Assembly (NCBI GenBank): GCA_002171495.2
Contig: NHEU02000056.1
Location: forward strand, 27,819-43,344
DNA from: Alphaproteobacteria bacterium TMED93
Lineage (GTDB): Bacteria > Pseudomonadota > Alphaproteobacteria > TMED109
Length of the DNA stretch: 15,526 nucleotides
Direction: 5' to 3'
Both the position numbers and the translations under genes were made by a program. Each line of letters begins with the position of its first letter. Position 1 is the first letter of the stretch. Shown in pieces: positions 1 through 6,941 of this stretch. A model generated the notes under the pieces. It was given only the letters and a program-made list of their open reading frames with translations. It did not search any database and had not been told where the DNA came from.

Positions 1-495
1 ATTCAAGGCTGCGAAGACTTTATTGAAAAAGAAAAGAATAATTTTTTTTTAAAGGTAAAGGTCAAAATTGGGCCCGTAAATGCATCTTTTTCAGGAACTT
101 TGAATTTAAAAGATGTAAACCCTCCTAATAGCTATATTATTGAGGCTAGTGGAAGCGCCGGACAACTAGGTGGAGCTAATGGAAGCGTTCAGGTTAAGCT
201 TACTGAAAAAGATAATACAACTTATTTGAATTATAAAGCTGATACCAGAATTCACGGAAAAATTGCTCAGTTAGGTTCTAGGCTAATAGATGGAACAGTT
301 AAGAAAAATACTACTGTTTTTTTTAAAAATTTTGATAGTCTATTTAATGATTATAATACTGCTGATAATCAAGTTTTAAGAGAAGATAATAAAGAAAAAG
401 AAATAATTACTAATAATAAACTAAATAAGAAATATATTTATATTTTTTTAATTATATTTTTTATAATATTTTTCGTATTTATAAATTATGAATAA
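1..495 (+). CDS. coxG: CoxG family protein (SRPBCC fold), 5' end cut by window edge
   Basis: The reading frame is open from base 1, so the start codon lies outside the window; the ATG at 100 is internal. The visible N-terminal part reads IQGCEDFIEK and then KVKVKIGPVNASFSG, followed by DVNPPNSY and a Gly-rich GSAGQLGGANGSVQVKL stretch. This is the pattern I know from CoxG/carbon monoxide dehydrogenase subunit G proteins of the SRPBCC fold. The last 20 or so residues (bases about 427-492) are a hydrophobic Ile/Phe helix after a Lys/Asn-rich linker, which fits the membrane-anchoring role described for CoxG of Oligotropha (recruiting CO dehydrogenase to the membrane). It overlaps coxS by 8 bases (ATGAATAA), suggesting translational coupling. 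About 30-40 N-terminal residues are probably missing. The family call is firm; the physiological substrate of the associated enzyme is not shown. Confidence 0.85.
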   Translation: MQGCEDFIEKEKNNFFLKVKVKIGPVNASFSGTLNLKDVNPPNSYIIEASGSAGQLGGANGSVQVKLTEKDNTTYLNYKADTRIHGKIAQLGSRLIDGTVKKNTTVFFKNFDSLFNDYNTADNQVLREDNKEKEIITNNKLNKKYIYIFLIIFFIIFFVFINYE

Positions 496-958
496 AGTCA
501 AAATTGATGTTAAAATAAATAGTATAGTTATAAGCAAAGAAGTAGATGCAAATACTCTTTTGGTTGATTTTTTAAGATATGATCTTAAATTAACCGGCAC
601 TCATGTAGGCTGCGATACCTCACAATGTGGCTCATGCATAGTTATGATAAATAATAAATGTATTAAATCTTGTTCAATATTATTAGTACAGTGTAACAAT
701 AGCATTATTACAACTGTAGAAGGGTTAGGTAAGGAAGACAAGCTTCATAAAATTCAAGAGTCTTTTAAAGAAAACCATGGTTTACAATGCGGGTTTTGTA
801 CACCTGGTATATTATTTTCTGCATTAGAACTTGCTAAAGATAAAGATATTAAATCAGACCATCAGATTAGAGATTTTTTAGACGGAAACCTCTGTAGATG
901 CACTGGATATCATAATATTGTAAAATCAATTAAGAGTTATATAAACAAAGATAATTAA
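488..958 (+). CDS. coxS: Molybdenum hydroxylase 2Fe-2S small subunit (CoxS-like)
   Basis: A 156-residue iron-sulfur subunit of the xanthine oxidase/CO dehydrogenase family, carrying electrons from the molybdenum site to FAD. The plant-type ferredoxin cluster ligands are C42, C47, C50 and C62 (GCDTSQCGSC, then IKSC). The second, helical-domain cluster uses C101, C104, C136 and C138 (QCGFCTPG and LCRCTGY). All eight ligands are present and the length is typical, so the subunit looks functional. The start overlaps the coxG stop by 8 bases and has no Shine-Dalgarno sequence; the N-terminus matches the family without extension. The next gene, coxM, begins 2 bases after its stop. CoxS is the family name; the same subunit occurs in other hydroxylases (nicotinate, isoquinoline, aldehyde types), and sequence alone cannot fix the substrate. 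Confidence 0.95.
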   Translation: MNKVKIDVKINSIVISKEVDANTLLVDFLRYDLKLTGTHVGCDTSQCGSCIVMINNKCIKSCSILLVQCNNSIITTVEGLGKEDKLHKIQESFKENHGLQCGFCTPGILFSALELAKDKDIKSDHQIRDFLDGNLCRCTGYHNIVKSIKSYINKDN

Positions 959-960
959 AA

Positions 961-1758
961 ATGAAAAAATTTAAGTATCACTCTCCAAAAAGTCTAGATG
1001 AAAGTAGAAAAATTTTTATGAGTTGTGAGTTTCCACAATATTTAGCTGGAGGTATGACATTGCTTCCATCTATTAAACAAGGGCTTTCATCTCCAACTGA
1101 CCTAATAGATCTTGCGTATATTAATGATATGAAAGGAATAAATGAAGATAATAATAATATTAGTGTAGGAAGTCTTGTAAATCATAATGAAATTGCAAAG
1201 TCACATTTAATAAAAAAATACATATCAGGTTTAGCTTATTTAGCATCAAAAATTGCAGATAATGCTGTTAGAAATAAAGGAACATTGGGTGGTTCAATAT
1301 GTAATGCTGACCCAGCAGCAGATTATCCAGGAGCTTTAATTTCTCTCAATGCTAAAGTGGTCACTAATTCAAGAGAAATAGAAGCAAGAGATTTTTTTAT
1401 AGATATGTTTGAAACAATATTAGAGGAAGGAGAAATTGTAACAAAAATTATTTTTCCAAAAGCAAACTATTCTTCTTATGAAAAATTCTCAAGTCAAGCA
1501 TCTAAATATGCTATTGTTGGCGTGTTCTTTTCTGTTTTAGCTAAAAAAGCTAGTATAGCAATTACAGGTGCTGCAAATAAAGCATTTTTAATTGATGAAA
1601 TAGAAGGTTTAAATATAAATGAATTACAAAATTTTAATTTAGATAATATAAATTTTAGTAATTATGACATTAACAGTGATATTAATGCTGGTTATGAATA
1701 TCGTATATCATTAATAAAGTCTTTAATAAAAAAATCATTAGCTAATTTACACTTATGA
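961..1758 (+). CDS. coxM: Molybdenum hydroxylase FAD-binding medium subunit (CoxM-like)
   Basis: A 265-residue FAD subunit that takes electrons from the 2Fe-2S subunit and passes them to an acceptor. The two flavin-binding motifs are present: AGGMTLLPSIKQGL at residues 29-42 and TLGGSICNADPAADYP at about 108-123. The C-terminal CO-dehydrogenase flavoprotein domain follows, with YEKFSSQASKYAIVGV at about 173-188 and an AGYEYR segment near residue 243. The protein is somewhat shorter than the roughly 285-290 residues I associate with the family; the shortening lies in the C-terminal domain, where the sequence becomes Asn-rich. It starts 2 bases after coxS and its stop overlaps the next ATG (ATGA). 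The AGGMT form of the first motif, rather than AGGHS, is in my recollection common in form-II-like enzymes of Alphaproteobacteria, so a CO-oxidising role should not be assumed. Confidence 0.93.
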   Translation: MKKFKYHSPKSLDESRKIFMSCEFPQYLAGGMTLLPSIKQGLSSPTDLIDLAYINDMKGINEDNNNISVGSLVNHNEIAKSHLIKKYISGLAYLASKIADNAVRNKGTLGGSICNADPAADYPGALISLNAKVVTNSREIEARDFFIDMFETILEEGEIVTKIIFPKANYSSYEKFSSQASKYAIVGVFFSVLAKKASIAITGAANKAFLIDEIEGLNINELQNFNLDNINFSNYDINSDINAGYEYRISLIKSLIKKSLANLHL

Positions 1759-2744
1759 ATGAAAAAGAAATATTTTACAAGGCTGAAGAGTGGATTAAAA
1801 ATGGCTTAGAAATAGTAATAATAACAGTCATTGATACTTGGGGATCAAGTCCAAGACCTATTGGAAGTTCAATGGTTGTAAATTCAAAAAATGATATCGT
1901 TGGGTCTGTATCTGGAGGATGTATAGAGAATTTTGTATTTGCTAAAAGTTTAGAAGTAATAAATAGTGGCAAACACCAAGTTTTAGAATTTGGCGTTTCA
2001 AATACCCAAGCTTGGGAAGTAGGTTTAACTTGTGGTGGAAAAATTAAAGTTTTATTAGAAAAATTTTCTAAGACTGATTTAAATATAATAAAAAAAATAA
2101 ATAATGTCTTTGAAGCTGAAGAAAAATTAATAGTTTTAACAAATTTATCAAATGGTAAAAGAGAAATAATAGAGAGAAAACCAGTAAACAATCATTTCTT
2201 ATCAAATATATATAAAAATGAAACTTCTAAAATTAATATTTTTAATGAGACGACTTGGTTTTCTAAAGTTTTTTCACCTCAGTATAAACTTGTTATTATA
2301 GGTGCAGTTCATATTTCAGAGTCATTAGTAATGCTAGCTAATGCACTTAATTTTAAAGTTTTTTTAATTGATCCTAGAAATAACTTTGATGAGAATAAGT
2401 TTATAAATAAGGCTCACCTTTTAACTGAATGGCCAGATGAAGGCCTAAAGAGGATAAGCATTAATAATAAGACCTGCATAGTAACATTAACTCATGATCC
2501 TAAGCTAGATGACCCAGCTATCGATTATTCATTAAAGTTTAGTCCTCTTTATATAGGATGTTTAGGATCAGTTAAAACACATAAAGCAAGACTTAAAAGG
2601 TTAGAAAAAAAAGGTTTTTCAAAGCTACAGCTATCAAAAATTAATGGCCCAGTTGGCTTAGATATTAAAGCCAAGACTCCTGCAGAAATAGCTTGTGCTA
2701 TTATTGCTCAAATAATTTCAGTGAAAAATAATAATGCAATTTAA
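1755..2744 (+). CDS. XdhC/CoxF-like molybdenum hydroxylase maturation factor
   Basis: A 329-residue protein with two domains. The N-terminal XdhC/CoxI domain contains WGSSPRPIGSSM (residues 29-40), GSVSGGCIE (50-58) and GLTCGGKI (90-97). The C-terminal Rossmann domain starts near residue 175 with KLVIIGAVHISESL and continues with LIDPR, then LGSVKTHKARLKRLEKKGFS and GPVGLDIKAKTPAEIA near the end. Family members bind the molybdenum cofactor, help install the terminal sulfido ligand and insert the cofactor into xanthine oxidase-type enzymes. It overlaps coxM by 4 bases (ATGA), and the next gene starts 11 bases before its stop, so it belongs to the same operon. Length and motifs are complete. 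A long open frame on the opposite strand (1775-2191) is a shadow of this gene. Confidence 0.9.
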   Translation: MNEKEIFYKAEEWIKNGLEIVIITVIDTWGSSPRPIGSSMVVNSKNDIVGSVSGGCIENFVFAKSLEVINSGKHQVLEFGVSNTQAWEVGLTCGGKIKVLLEKFSKTDLNIIKKINNVFEAEEKLIVLTNLSNGKREIIERKPVNNHFLSNIYKNETSKINIFNETTWFSKVFSPQYKLVIIGAVHISESLVMLANALNFKVFLIDPRNNFDENKFINKAHLLTEWPDEGLKRISINNKTCIVTLTHDPKLDDPAIDYSLKFSPLYIGCLGSVKTHKARLKRLEKKGFSKLQLSKINGPVGLDIKAKTPAEIACAIIAQIISVKNNNAI

Positions 2745-3735
2745 AATAGTATCTACTAGAAAAGCAACTTCTCATATTTTGGCACATACTATAAAGCTTA
2801 AAAGTTTAGTTATAAGAAAAGGAATGATTTTAGATAGTGAAAAAATATCATTACTAATAAAAAATAATATTAACCAAATCTATGTTGCAATTAAAGAAAA
2901 GAATGACTACTCAGAAAATTTGTCAGCCAAATTAGTTGCTGAACATATAGCTCCTAATAGTTTATTTAAAATTATTATTTCTAATGGTAGAGCTGATATA
3001 TTTTCTAGAATAGAAGGTCTGCTAAATATCAATAAAGATAAACTAATAAAAATTAATACTAAACAAAGAAATATTGCAATTTGTACACTTAAAAACTATA
3101 GCATTATTACAACTAGCCAGTTAGTAGGAAATGTAAAGGTTTTACCTTATGCAATTGACAAAAAAGTTATACTAAAAATTACCAAAGATATATCTACAAA
3201 AAGAATCTTTCAAATATCTAGAAAAACTATTCAAAAAGTAGCAATAATATTTACTGCTAATAATATTAGAAATATTAATAAAATAAAAATATTAAATGCC
3301 GTTAACTCTAGACTTGATAAATTTAATCTTAAAATAAATACCGCAAAATATTGCAAACACAATCACAAAGTTTTATCTGCTAAAATAAAAGAAATATCAA
3401 AAGAAAATATTGATTTAATTTTGATTTATGGAGAAACTTCTATAAGCGATTCCAGTGATGTAGTGCCTAAAAGCATTATAGACATAAAAGGAAAAGTAAT
3501 ATCATCTCTTATGCCTACTGACCCAGGTAATTTATTATTAATAGGACACTTTAAAAAAATGATAATAATTGGTGTTCCTGGATGCGCAAAAAGTTTAAAA
3601 AGAAATGGATTTGATGATATTTTAGAAAGAGTCTGTCATGGGGAAAAGTTTAATAAAAAGAAAATAGCAGAAATTGCTGACGGTGGACTTTATAAAGATA
3701 TAATTAGAAAATTTGAAGAGCATAGCGAGAAATGA
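2734..3735 (+). CDS. MoCF-binding-domain protein (molybdopterin-binding half of a usually fused protein)
   Basis: A 333-residue protein with a C-terminal MoeA/Mog-like molybdopterin-binding domain. The N-terminus (residues 1-55; TSHILAHTIKLKSLVIRKG) matches the opening of alphaproteobacterial proteins annotated as 'molybdopterin-binding/glycosyltransferase family 2 protein'. The C-terminal half has LILIYGETSISDSSDVVP (about 228-245), MPTDPGNLLLIG (260-271) and VPGCAKSLKRNGFDDIL (281-297), all characteristic of that group. In those proteins, as I recall them, a MocA-like nucleotidyltransferase follows in the same chain at a total of about 530 residues. Here it is a separate gene starting at an ATGA overlap. 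The likely role is to hold or deliver molybdopterin for cytidylylation before insertion into the upstream hydroxylase. The middle (about 90-215) is Lys/Ile/Asn-rich and less recognisable. It is not a canonical MoeA, being shorter and lacking the full MoeA domain set. Confidence 0.82.
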   Translation: MQFKIVSTRKATSHILAHTIKLKSLVIRKGMILDSEKISLLIKNNINQIYVAIKEKNDYSENLSAKLVAEHIAPNSLFKIIISNGRADIFSRIEGLLNINKDKLIKINTKQRNIAICTLKNYSIITTSQLVGNVKVLPYAIDKKVILKITKDISTKRIFQISRKTIQKVAIIFTANNIRNINKIKILNAVNSRLDKFNLKINTAKYCKHNHKVLSAKIKEISKENIDLILIYGETSISDSSDVVPKSIIDIKGKVISSLMPTDPGNLLLIGHFKKMIIIGVPGCAKSLKRNGFDDILERVCHGEKFNKKKIAEIADGGLYKDIIRKFEEHSEK

Positions 3736-4319
3736 TATCAGCAATAGTTTTAGCTGCAGGCCTATCAAAAAGAATGGAACTAGGAAACAAGCTATTATTA
3801 GAAAAAAACAAAATAACAATCATAGAAAATACAATAAGAGAAGTAAAAGCATCAAAAGTAGATGAAATCATAGTAGTATTAGGAAAAGATTCAGCAATAT
3901 TTAAAAAAAAAATAAATGATAAAACTATAGTGTATGTAACCAATAAGGATTATAGTAAAGGAATATCTACTTCTATTAAAAAGGGATTAGAAAAGGTTAA
4001 TAAAAAAAGTATTGCTACAATAATTTGTTTGGGAGATATGCCTTCAATTAAAACTGTAACCTATAACAAAATTATTGATAAATTTTATAATAGTAAAAAT
4101 CGAAATATAATACCCTATTTTAAAAGTATGCAAGGAAACCCAGTTTTATTTAATAAAGTTTATTTTGAAAAATTAAAAGAAATAAAAGGTGATAAGGGAG
4201 CAAAATTTTTAATTAAAAAATACTCAAAAGATTTTTTAAAACTGCAATTAACTGATCAATATATTTTAAAAGATATTGACAATGCAGCCCAATATTATAG
4301 ATATTTAGATAATGAATGA
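3732..4319 (+). CDS. MocA-like molybdenum cofactor nucleotidyltransferase
   Basis: A 195-residue nucleotidyltransferase of the MobA/MocA fold. The nucleotide-binding start is IVLAAGLSKRMELGNKLLL (residues 5-23), with LCLGDMPSI-type metal-site sequence at about 99-106 (D102 in GDMP). Further MocA-like blocks are QGNPVLF (134-140), KGDKGAKFL (152-160) and DIDNAAQYY (181-189). MocA transfers CMP from CTP to molybdopterin, giving the cytosine dinucleotide cofactor used by xanthine oxidase-family enzymes such as the one encoded just upstream. It overlaps the preceding gene by 4 bases (ATGA) and the next by 8, with only a weak GAG upstream, so it is probably translated by re-initiation after the MoCF-binding protein. 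Nucleotide choice (CTP against GTP) is inferred from context. Confidence 0.85.
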   Translation: MISAIVLAAGLSKRMELGNKLLLEKNKITIIENTIREVKASKVDEIIVVLGKDSAIFKKKINDKTIVYVTNKDYSKGISTSIKKGLEKVNKKSIATIICLGDMPSIKTVTYNKIIDKFYNSKNRNIIPYFKSMQGNPVLFNKVYFEKLKEIKGDKGAKFLIKKYSKDFLKLQLTDQYILKDIDNAAQYYRYLDNE

Positions 4320-4941
4320 AGCTATAAAACTAATATTATGGGACTTTGGAGGAGTATTAACAAAAAGTCCTCTTTTGAAATTTACAGAATATGAAATTCA
4401 ATCTAATATAACTAAAGGGACTATTATAAAAATTAATAGTCATAATAAATTAAATAATGCGTGGGCTAAGTTAGAAAAAAATATAATAGACAAAAAAAAA
4501 TTTTCTGAATTATTTTTAAGGGAAGCAAAAGAGTTAAACATAAACGAGAAATTAGATATTGATAAAATACTTGACTGCTTAAATGTTGAATTAGAAACTA
4601 CTATTGTTGATGTTTTTTTTAAGATAAAAAAAAAAATACCAGTTGCATGCCTTACAAATAATATATCTACAGACATAAATGGAATTTCTAATAATACTTT
4701 TGATAACTTTAAAAATAATTTTAATAGTGTATTTGAATCTAGTAAATTAGGTTTGAGAAAGCCAGAAGAAGAGATATATAAACATGTATTATTAAAACTA
4801 AATTTGCTCCCAGAAAATATTTTATTTATAGATGACCTAGGCATAAACTTAAAACCAGCCAAAAAGCTTGGTTTCAATACATTTAAGGCTGAAAACCCCA
4901 AAGATACAAAAAAGTTTTTAGTGAAATTTTTGGGGATTTAA
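4312..4941 (+). CDS. HAD-superfamily hydrolase (subfamily IA-like)
   Basis: A 209-residue haloacid dehalogenase-like hydrolase. Motif I is LILWDFGGVLTKSP with nucleophile D11. The usual second Asp position is Gly, as is common in the DFGGV branch of the family (for example the N-terminal domains of epoxide hydrolase 2 and ACAD10), so activity is not excluded. Motif II is CLTNN with T115, motif III is LRKPEEEIY with K150, and motif IV is LFIDDLGINL with D174 and D175. Residues 20-100 form the helical cap. It begins 8 bases before the mocA-like stop and ends directly against the ATG of the enolase-superfamily gene, so it is part of the operon. The substrate is unknown; a phosphatase acting on a metabolite of this pathway or clearing a damaged compound is possible. 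Confidence 0.8.
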   Translation: MNEAIKLILWDFGGVLTKSPLLKFTEYEIQSNITKGTIIKINSHNKLNNAWAKLEKNIIDKKKFSELFLREAKELNINEKLDIDKILDCLNVELETTIVDVFFKIKKKIPVACLTNNISTDINGISNNTFDNFKNNFNSVFESSKLGLRKPEEEIYKHVLLKLNLLPENILFIDDLGINLKPAKKLGFNTFKAENPKDTKKFLVKFLGI

Positions 4942-6039
4942 ATGAAAGACATATTTTTAAAGGAAGTTAAAATTAGAGCTGTTAATGTACCTTTAAAAAG
5001 TCCTATTATTTCACATCTAGGTACTTTTGAAAGCTGGCCATATTTGTGTGTGGATGTTGTAACAAATAATAATATAGTAGGAAATAGTTATATAGGACCT
5101 TATTTAAAAGAATATTTACCTTCTATAGCTTCAACAATTAGAGTGCTTAGTAAAAGCTATGAAAATAAAACTATAGAACCATATTCTTTTTATCAACATT
5201 CAATGAAATCTTTATCATTGCTAGGATTTAAAGGAATAGCTTTGTATGGACTTGCCGCTTTAGATATCGCATTCTGGGATGCTTTTGCAAAAATACATAA
5301 AAAACCATTTGTAAACCTACTTGGCGGATCCATTAAAAAAAATATTAAATCTTATAATTCTAGGGGATTATGGTTAATAGAAAATAATAAAATAGCAAAA
5401 GAAGCTGAGACTTTAAAAAAAGAAGGAGATTTTAAAGCATTAAAATTAAGAATTGGCAGAGACAGTTATAAACAAGATATTGAAGCGTATAATGAAGTTA
5501 TTAAAGGAGCTGGTTCTGATACAATTATAATGTCAGACTTTAATCAGCGCTTTATAACAAGTGAGGCTATACGAAGGTGCCATGATTTAGATAATATTGG
5601 CTTTTACTGGTTTGAAGAACCAATACAATATAATATGTTAAAAGATATGAAAAAAATATGTAAAGAGATAAATACTCCTATTACTTTAGGAGAAAATTTT
5701 CATGGCCCTAAAGATGCTCATGATGCTCTTATAAATGAGTCTTGTGATATGATTATGCCTGACTTAATGAGAATTGGAGGAGTATCAGGTTGGTTAAAAA
5801 CTGCATCTATAGCAGAATCATTTAATGCTGAAGTTTCAACTCATTTGTACCCTGAGGTTTCAGCTCATTTAATGTGTCTTACTCCTACTGCAGAATGGCT
5901 TGAATGGGTAGATTGGGCAAATCCAATTATAAAAGACCCTTACGTTGTAAAAGATGGAAATATAATTATTCCTGATAAACCTGGTTTTGGGGTTGAGTGG
6001 GATGAAGAAGCAATCTCTAAATACAAAGTTGATTTGTAA
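4942..6039 (+). CDS. Enolase-superfamily enzyme of the mandelate racemase subgroup
   Basis: A 365-residue enzyme that aligns by eye along its full length with Pseudomonas putida mandelate racemase (359 residues). The metal ligands are D199 (SDFNQ), E225 (WFEEP) and E251 (LGENF). The His-Asp dyad is D274 (MPDLMRIGGVSGW) with H301 (STHLYPEVSAHL), and E321 (AEWLEW) matches the racemase E317. The catalytic K-x-K motif is changed: KALKLRIG gives K168 and R170, so the base matching racemase K166 is Arg. The enzyme should still stabilise an enolate on a 2-hydroxy or sugar acid, but dehydratase or one-sided chemistry is as plausible as racemisation. Its ATG follows the HAD stop with no gap, with a weak GGGGA upstream. 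As last gene of the string, it hints that the operon handles an organic acid rather than only CO. Confidence 0.85.
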   Translation: MKDIFLKEVKIRAVNVPLKSPIISHLGTFESWPYLCVDVVTNNNIVGNSYIGPYLKEYLPSIASTIRVLSKSYENKTIEPYSFYQHSMKSLSLLGFKGIALYGLAALDIAFWDAFAKIHKKPFVNLLGGSIKKNIKSYNSRGLWLIENNKIAKEAETLKKEGDFKALKLRIGRDSYKQDIEAYNEVIKGAGSDTIIMSDFNQRFITSEAIRRCHDLDNIGFYWFEEPIQYNMLKDMKKICKEINTPITLGENFHGPKDAHDALINESCDMIMPDLMRIGGVSGWLKTASIAESFNAEVSTHLYPEVSAHLMCLTPTAEWLEWVDWANPIIKDPYVVKDGNIIIPDKPGFGVEWDEEAISKYKVDL

Positions 6040-6067
6040 AAAAATATTGGAATTAATACTTTTATAC

Positions 6068-6475
6068 CTATTTAACTAATTCCCTAAGTAAAGTGTATAT
6101 GTGCTTTCTAAGCTTAATTTTTGCAAACTTAGGCATTTCTCTATTCATCCAGTGATATATATGTTTATTTAGTATATTTGTAATTTTAATACTGGCATCA
6201 TATTCATATTTTTTAAACTGCTCCTTATTCTCTAACTTATATTTTTTTTTAAATGGGTTGCTAGGAACTCTTTTTATGCTTTTAATACCTAATCTTTCAA
6301 AACTGCCATCATTTTTTTTTTTAATATCTGAGTCTACTTTTATCAACTTTATCTTATCAGCAAGGTTGCCATGACTTATTTTTCTTTCTTTATCTAAGTC
6401 TTGAACCTCTTCAGCCTTTTTTAATAAGTTCTTGAAAGATTCTACTATTTCAGATTTATTTTTATTAATACTCAT
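6068..6475 (-). CDS. PopZ-like (DUF2497-type) small protein
   Basis: A 135-residue basic protein that I can place only by pattern. The C-terminus (residues about 97-132: ITNILNKHIYHWMNREMPKF then KLRKHIYTLLREL) resembles the conserved PopZ/DUF2497 tail, which reads roughly L-R-P-x-L-x-x-W-L-D-x-N-L-P-x-L-V-E-x-L-V-x-x-E-I. The N-terminal helix (SEIVESFKNLLKKAEE, 8-23) resembles the short PopZ N-terminal segment. A poorly conserved linker separates them, as in PopZ. PopZ self-assembles at alphaproteobacterial cell poles and recruits partners. Unlike the acidic, Pro-rich linker of Caulobacter PopZ, this linker (about 30-95) is clearly Lys-rich, so its behaviour may differ. It starts one base after the upstream stop, without a Shine-Dalgarno sequence, and is the last gene of the flagellar-side string, convergent with the enolase-like gene. 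It may instead be an unrelated small basic protein. Confidence 0.5.
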   Translation of the reverse strand: MSINKNKSEIVESFKNLLKKAEEVQDLDKERKISHGNLADKIKLIKVDSDIKKKNDGSFERLGIKSIKRVPSNPFKKKYKLENKEQFKKYEYDASIKITNILNKHIYHWMNREMPKFAKIKLRKHIYTLLRELVK

Positions 6476-6476
6476 T

Positions 6477-6812
6477 CTATTTTTTTCTATTTAAAACTTG
6501 CATTGTATTTATTTTATATTCACTTGCATTAATTTTGCCATCTAAGTATTTTTTTCTTAAATTTATTAATCTGCTTTCTTGATTTAATAATATTCTTTTT
6601 TTTGTATTTTTTTTATTTAAAAACTTAATAAAATTATATAACCCACTTAAAAAAATGAAAAAAATAAAACAAATAAACAATAATAAAAGAACTTTAATAT
6701 ACAATTTACTAGTTAAAGAGTATTCAATTAAAAATTCTATATAGTTTTTATAAACCATTTTAATTAATGTGGTAGATAATATTAAAGTTATATTAACATA
6801 ATTTACAATCAA
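6477..6812 (-). CDS. Small membrane protein with SHOCT-like C-terminal segment
   Basis: A 111-residue protein of unknown function. A strongly hydrophobic helix spans about residues 38-60 (YIKVLLLLFICFIFFIFLSG), followed by a Lys-rich cytoplasmic stretch. The C-terminal segment (81-107: RLINLRKKYLDGKINASEYK and on) matches the SHOCT pattern, in which a Leu-x-x-Leu helix leads to a short turn D-G-x-I and a second helix beginning with x-E-[YF]. SHOCT segments often end membrane or oligomeric proteins. The N-terminal 18 residues are uncertain; a second start at Met19 (base 6758) would give 93 residues, and neither start has a clear ribosome-binding site. It lies 129 bases downstream of the PDZ-like gene and one base before the PopZ-like gene, so it may begin a separate short transcript. 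Confidence 0.6.
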   Translation of the reverse strand: MIVNYVNITLILSTTLIKMVYKNYIEFLIEYSLTSKLYIKVLLLLFICFIFFIFLSGLYNFIKFLNKKNTKKRILLNQESRLINLRKKYLDGKINASEYKINTMQVLNRKK

Positions 6813-6832
6813 TATAAAAAAAATAATTTAAG

Positions 6833-6867
6833 CTAACTTATAAAGACTTTATAACATTAGTTTTTTT
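6833..6867. terminator. AT-only hairpin with T run in the 6813-6941 gap
   Basis: The 129-base gap between the PDZ-like and SHOCT-like genes has a perfect inverted repeat, TTATAAA at 6838-6844 and TTTATAA at 6848-6854 with loop GAC. An outer CTAA/TTAG pair (6833-6836 and 6857-6860) extends it, and seven T follow on the + strand at 6861-6867. Read on the - strand, seven A precede the hairpin and a run of eight T follows about 11 bases after it. It could be a weak bidirectional terminator ending the main flagellar transcript. Every inner stem pair is A-T, and in such AT-rich DNA this may be chance. Confidence 0.35.
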
Positions 6868-6941
6868 ACTAAAAAATATTTTATTATAGCTAGGTTTTTT
6901 TGTTACTAATTAAGATTAGAAATATCTTTTTATACTAATAT

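Noticed and set aside
1775..2191. 138-codon open frame on the - strand
   Set aside because: It lies wholly within the XdhC/CoxF-like gene, shows no family motif and is explained by AT-rich composition of the opposite strand.
3622..3943. Two overlapping - strand open frames across the junction of the MoCF-binding and MocA-like genes
   Set aside because: Both are antisense shadows of genes with clear motifs and have no ribosome-binding site or recognisable domain.
4342..4350. Missing second Asp in HAD motif I, as a sign of an inactive enzyme
   Set aside because: DFGGV is a common natural variant in this subfamily and the other motifs are intact.
4440..4901. 153-codon open frame on the - strand
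   Set aside because: It is antisense to the HAD hydrolase, whose four motifs are all on the + strand; Phe/Ser/Leu-rich shadow sequence.
6049..6083. GGAATTA/TAATTCC inverted repeat where the two operons converge
   Set aside because: The 7-base arms are 21 bases apart, one arm is inside the PopZ-like gene and no T run follows, so it is too weak to call a terminator.
6883..6888. TATAAT on the - strand upstream of the SHOCT-like gene
   Set aside because: No convincing -35 box lies 16-18 bases upstream, and such hexamers are expected by chance in this AT-rich gap.
6906..6919. CTAAT/ATTAG small inverted repeat after the PDZ-like gene
   Set aside because: A 5-base stem without a following T run on either strand is not distinguishable from chance.
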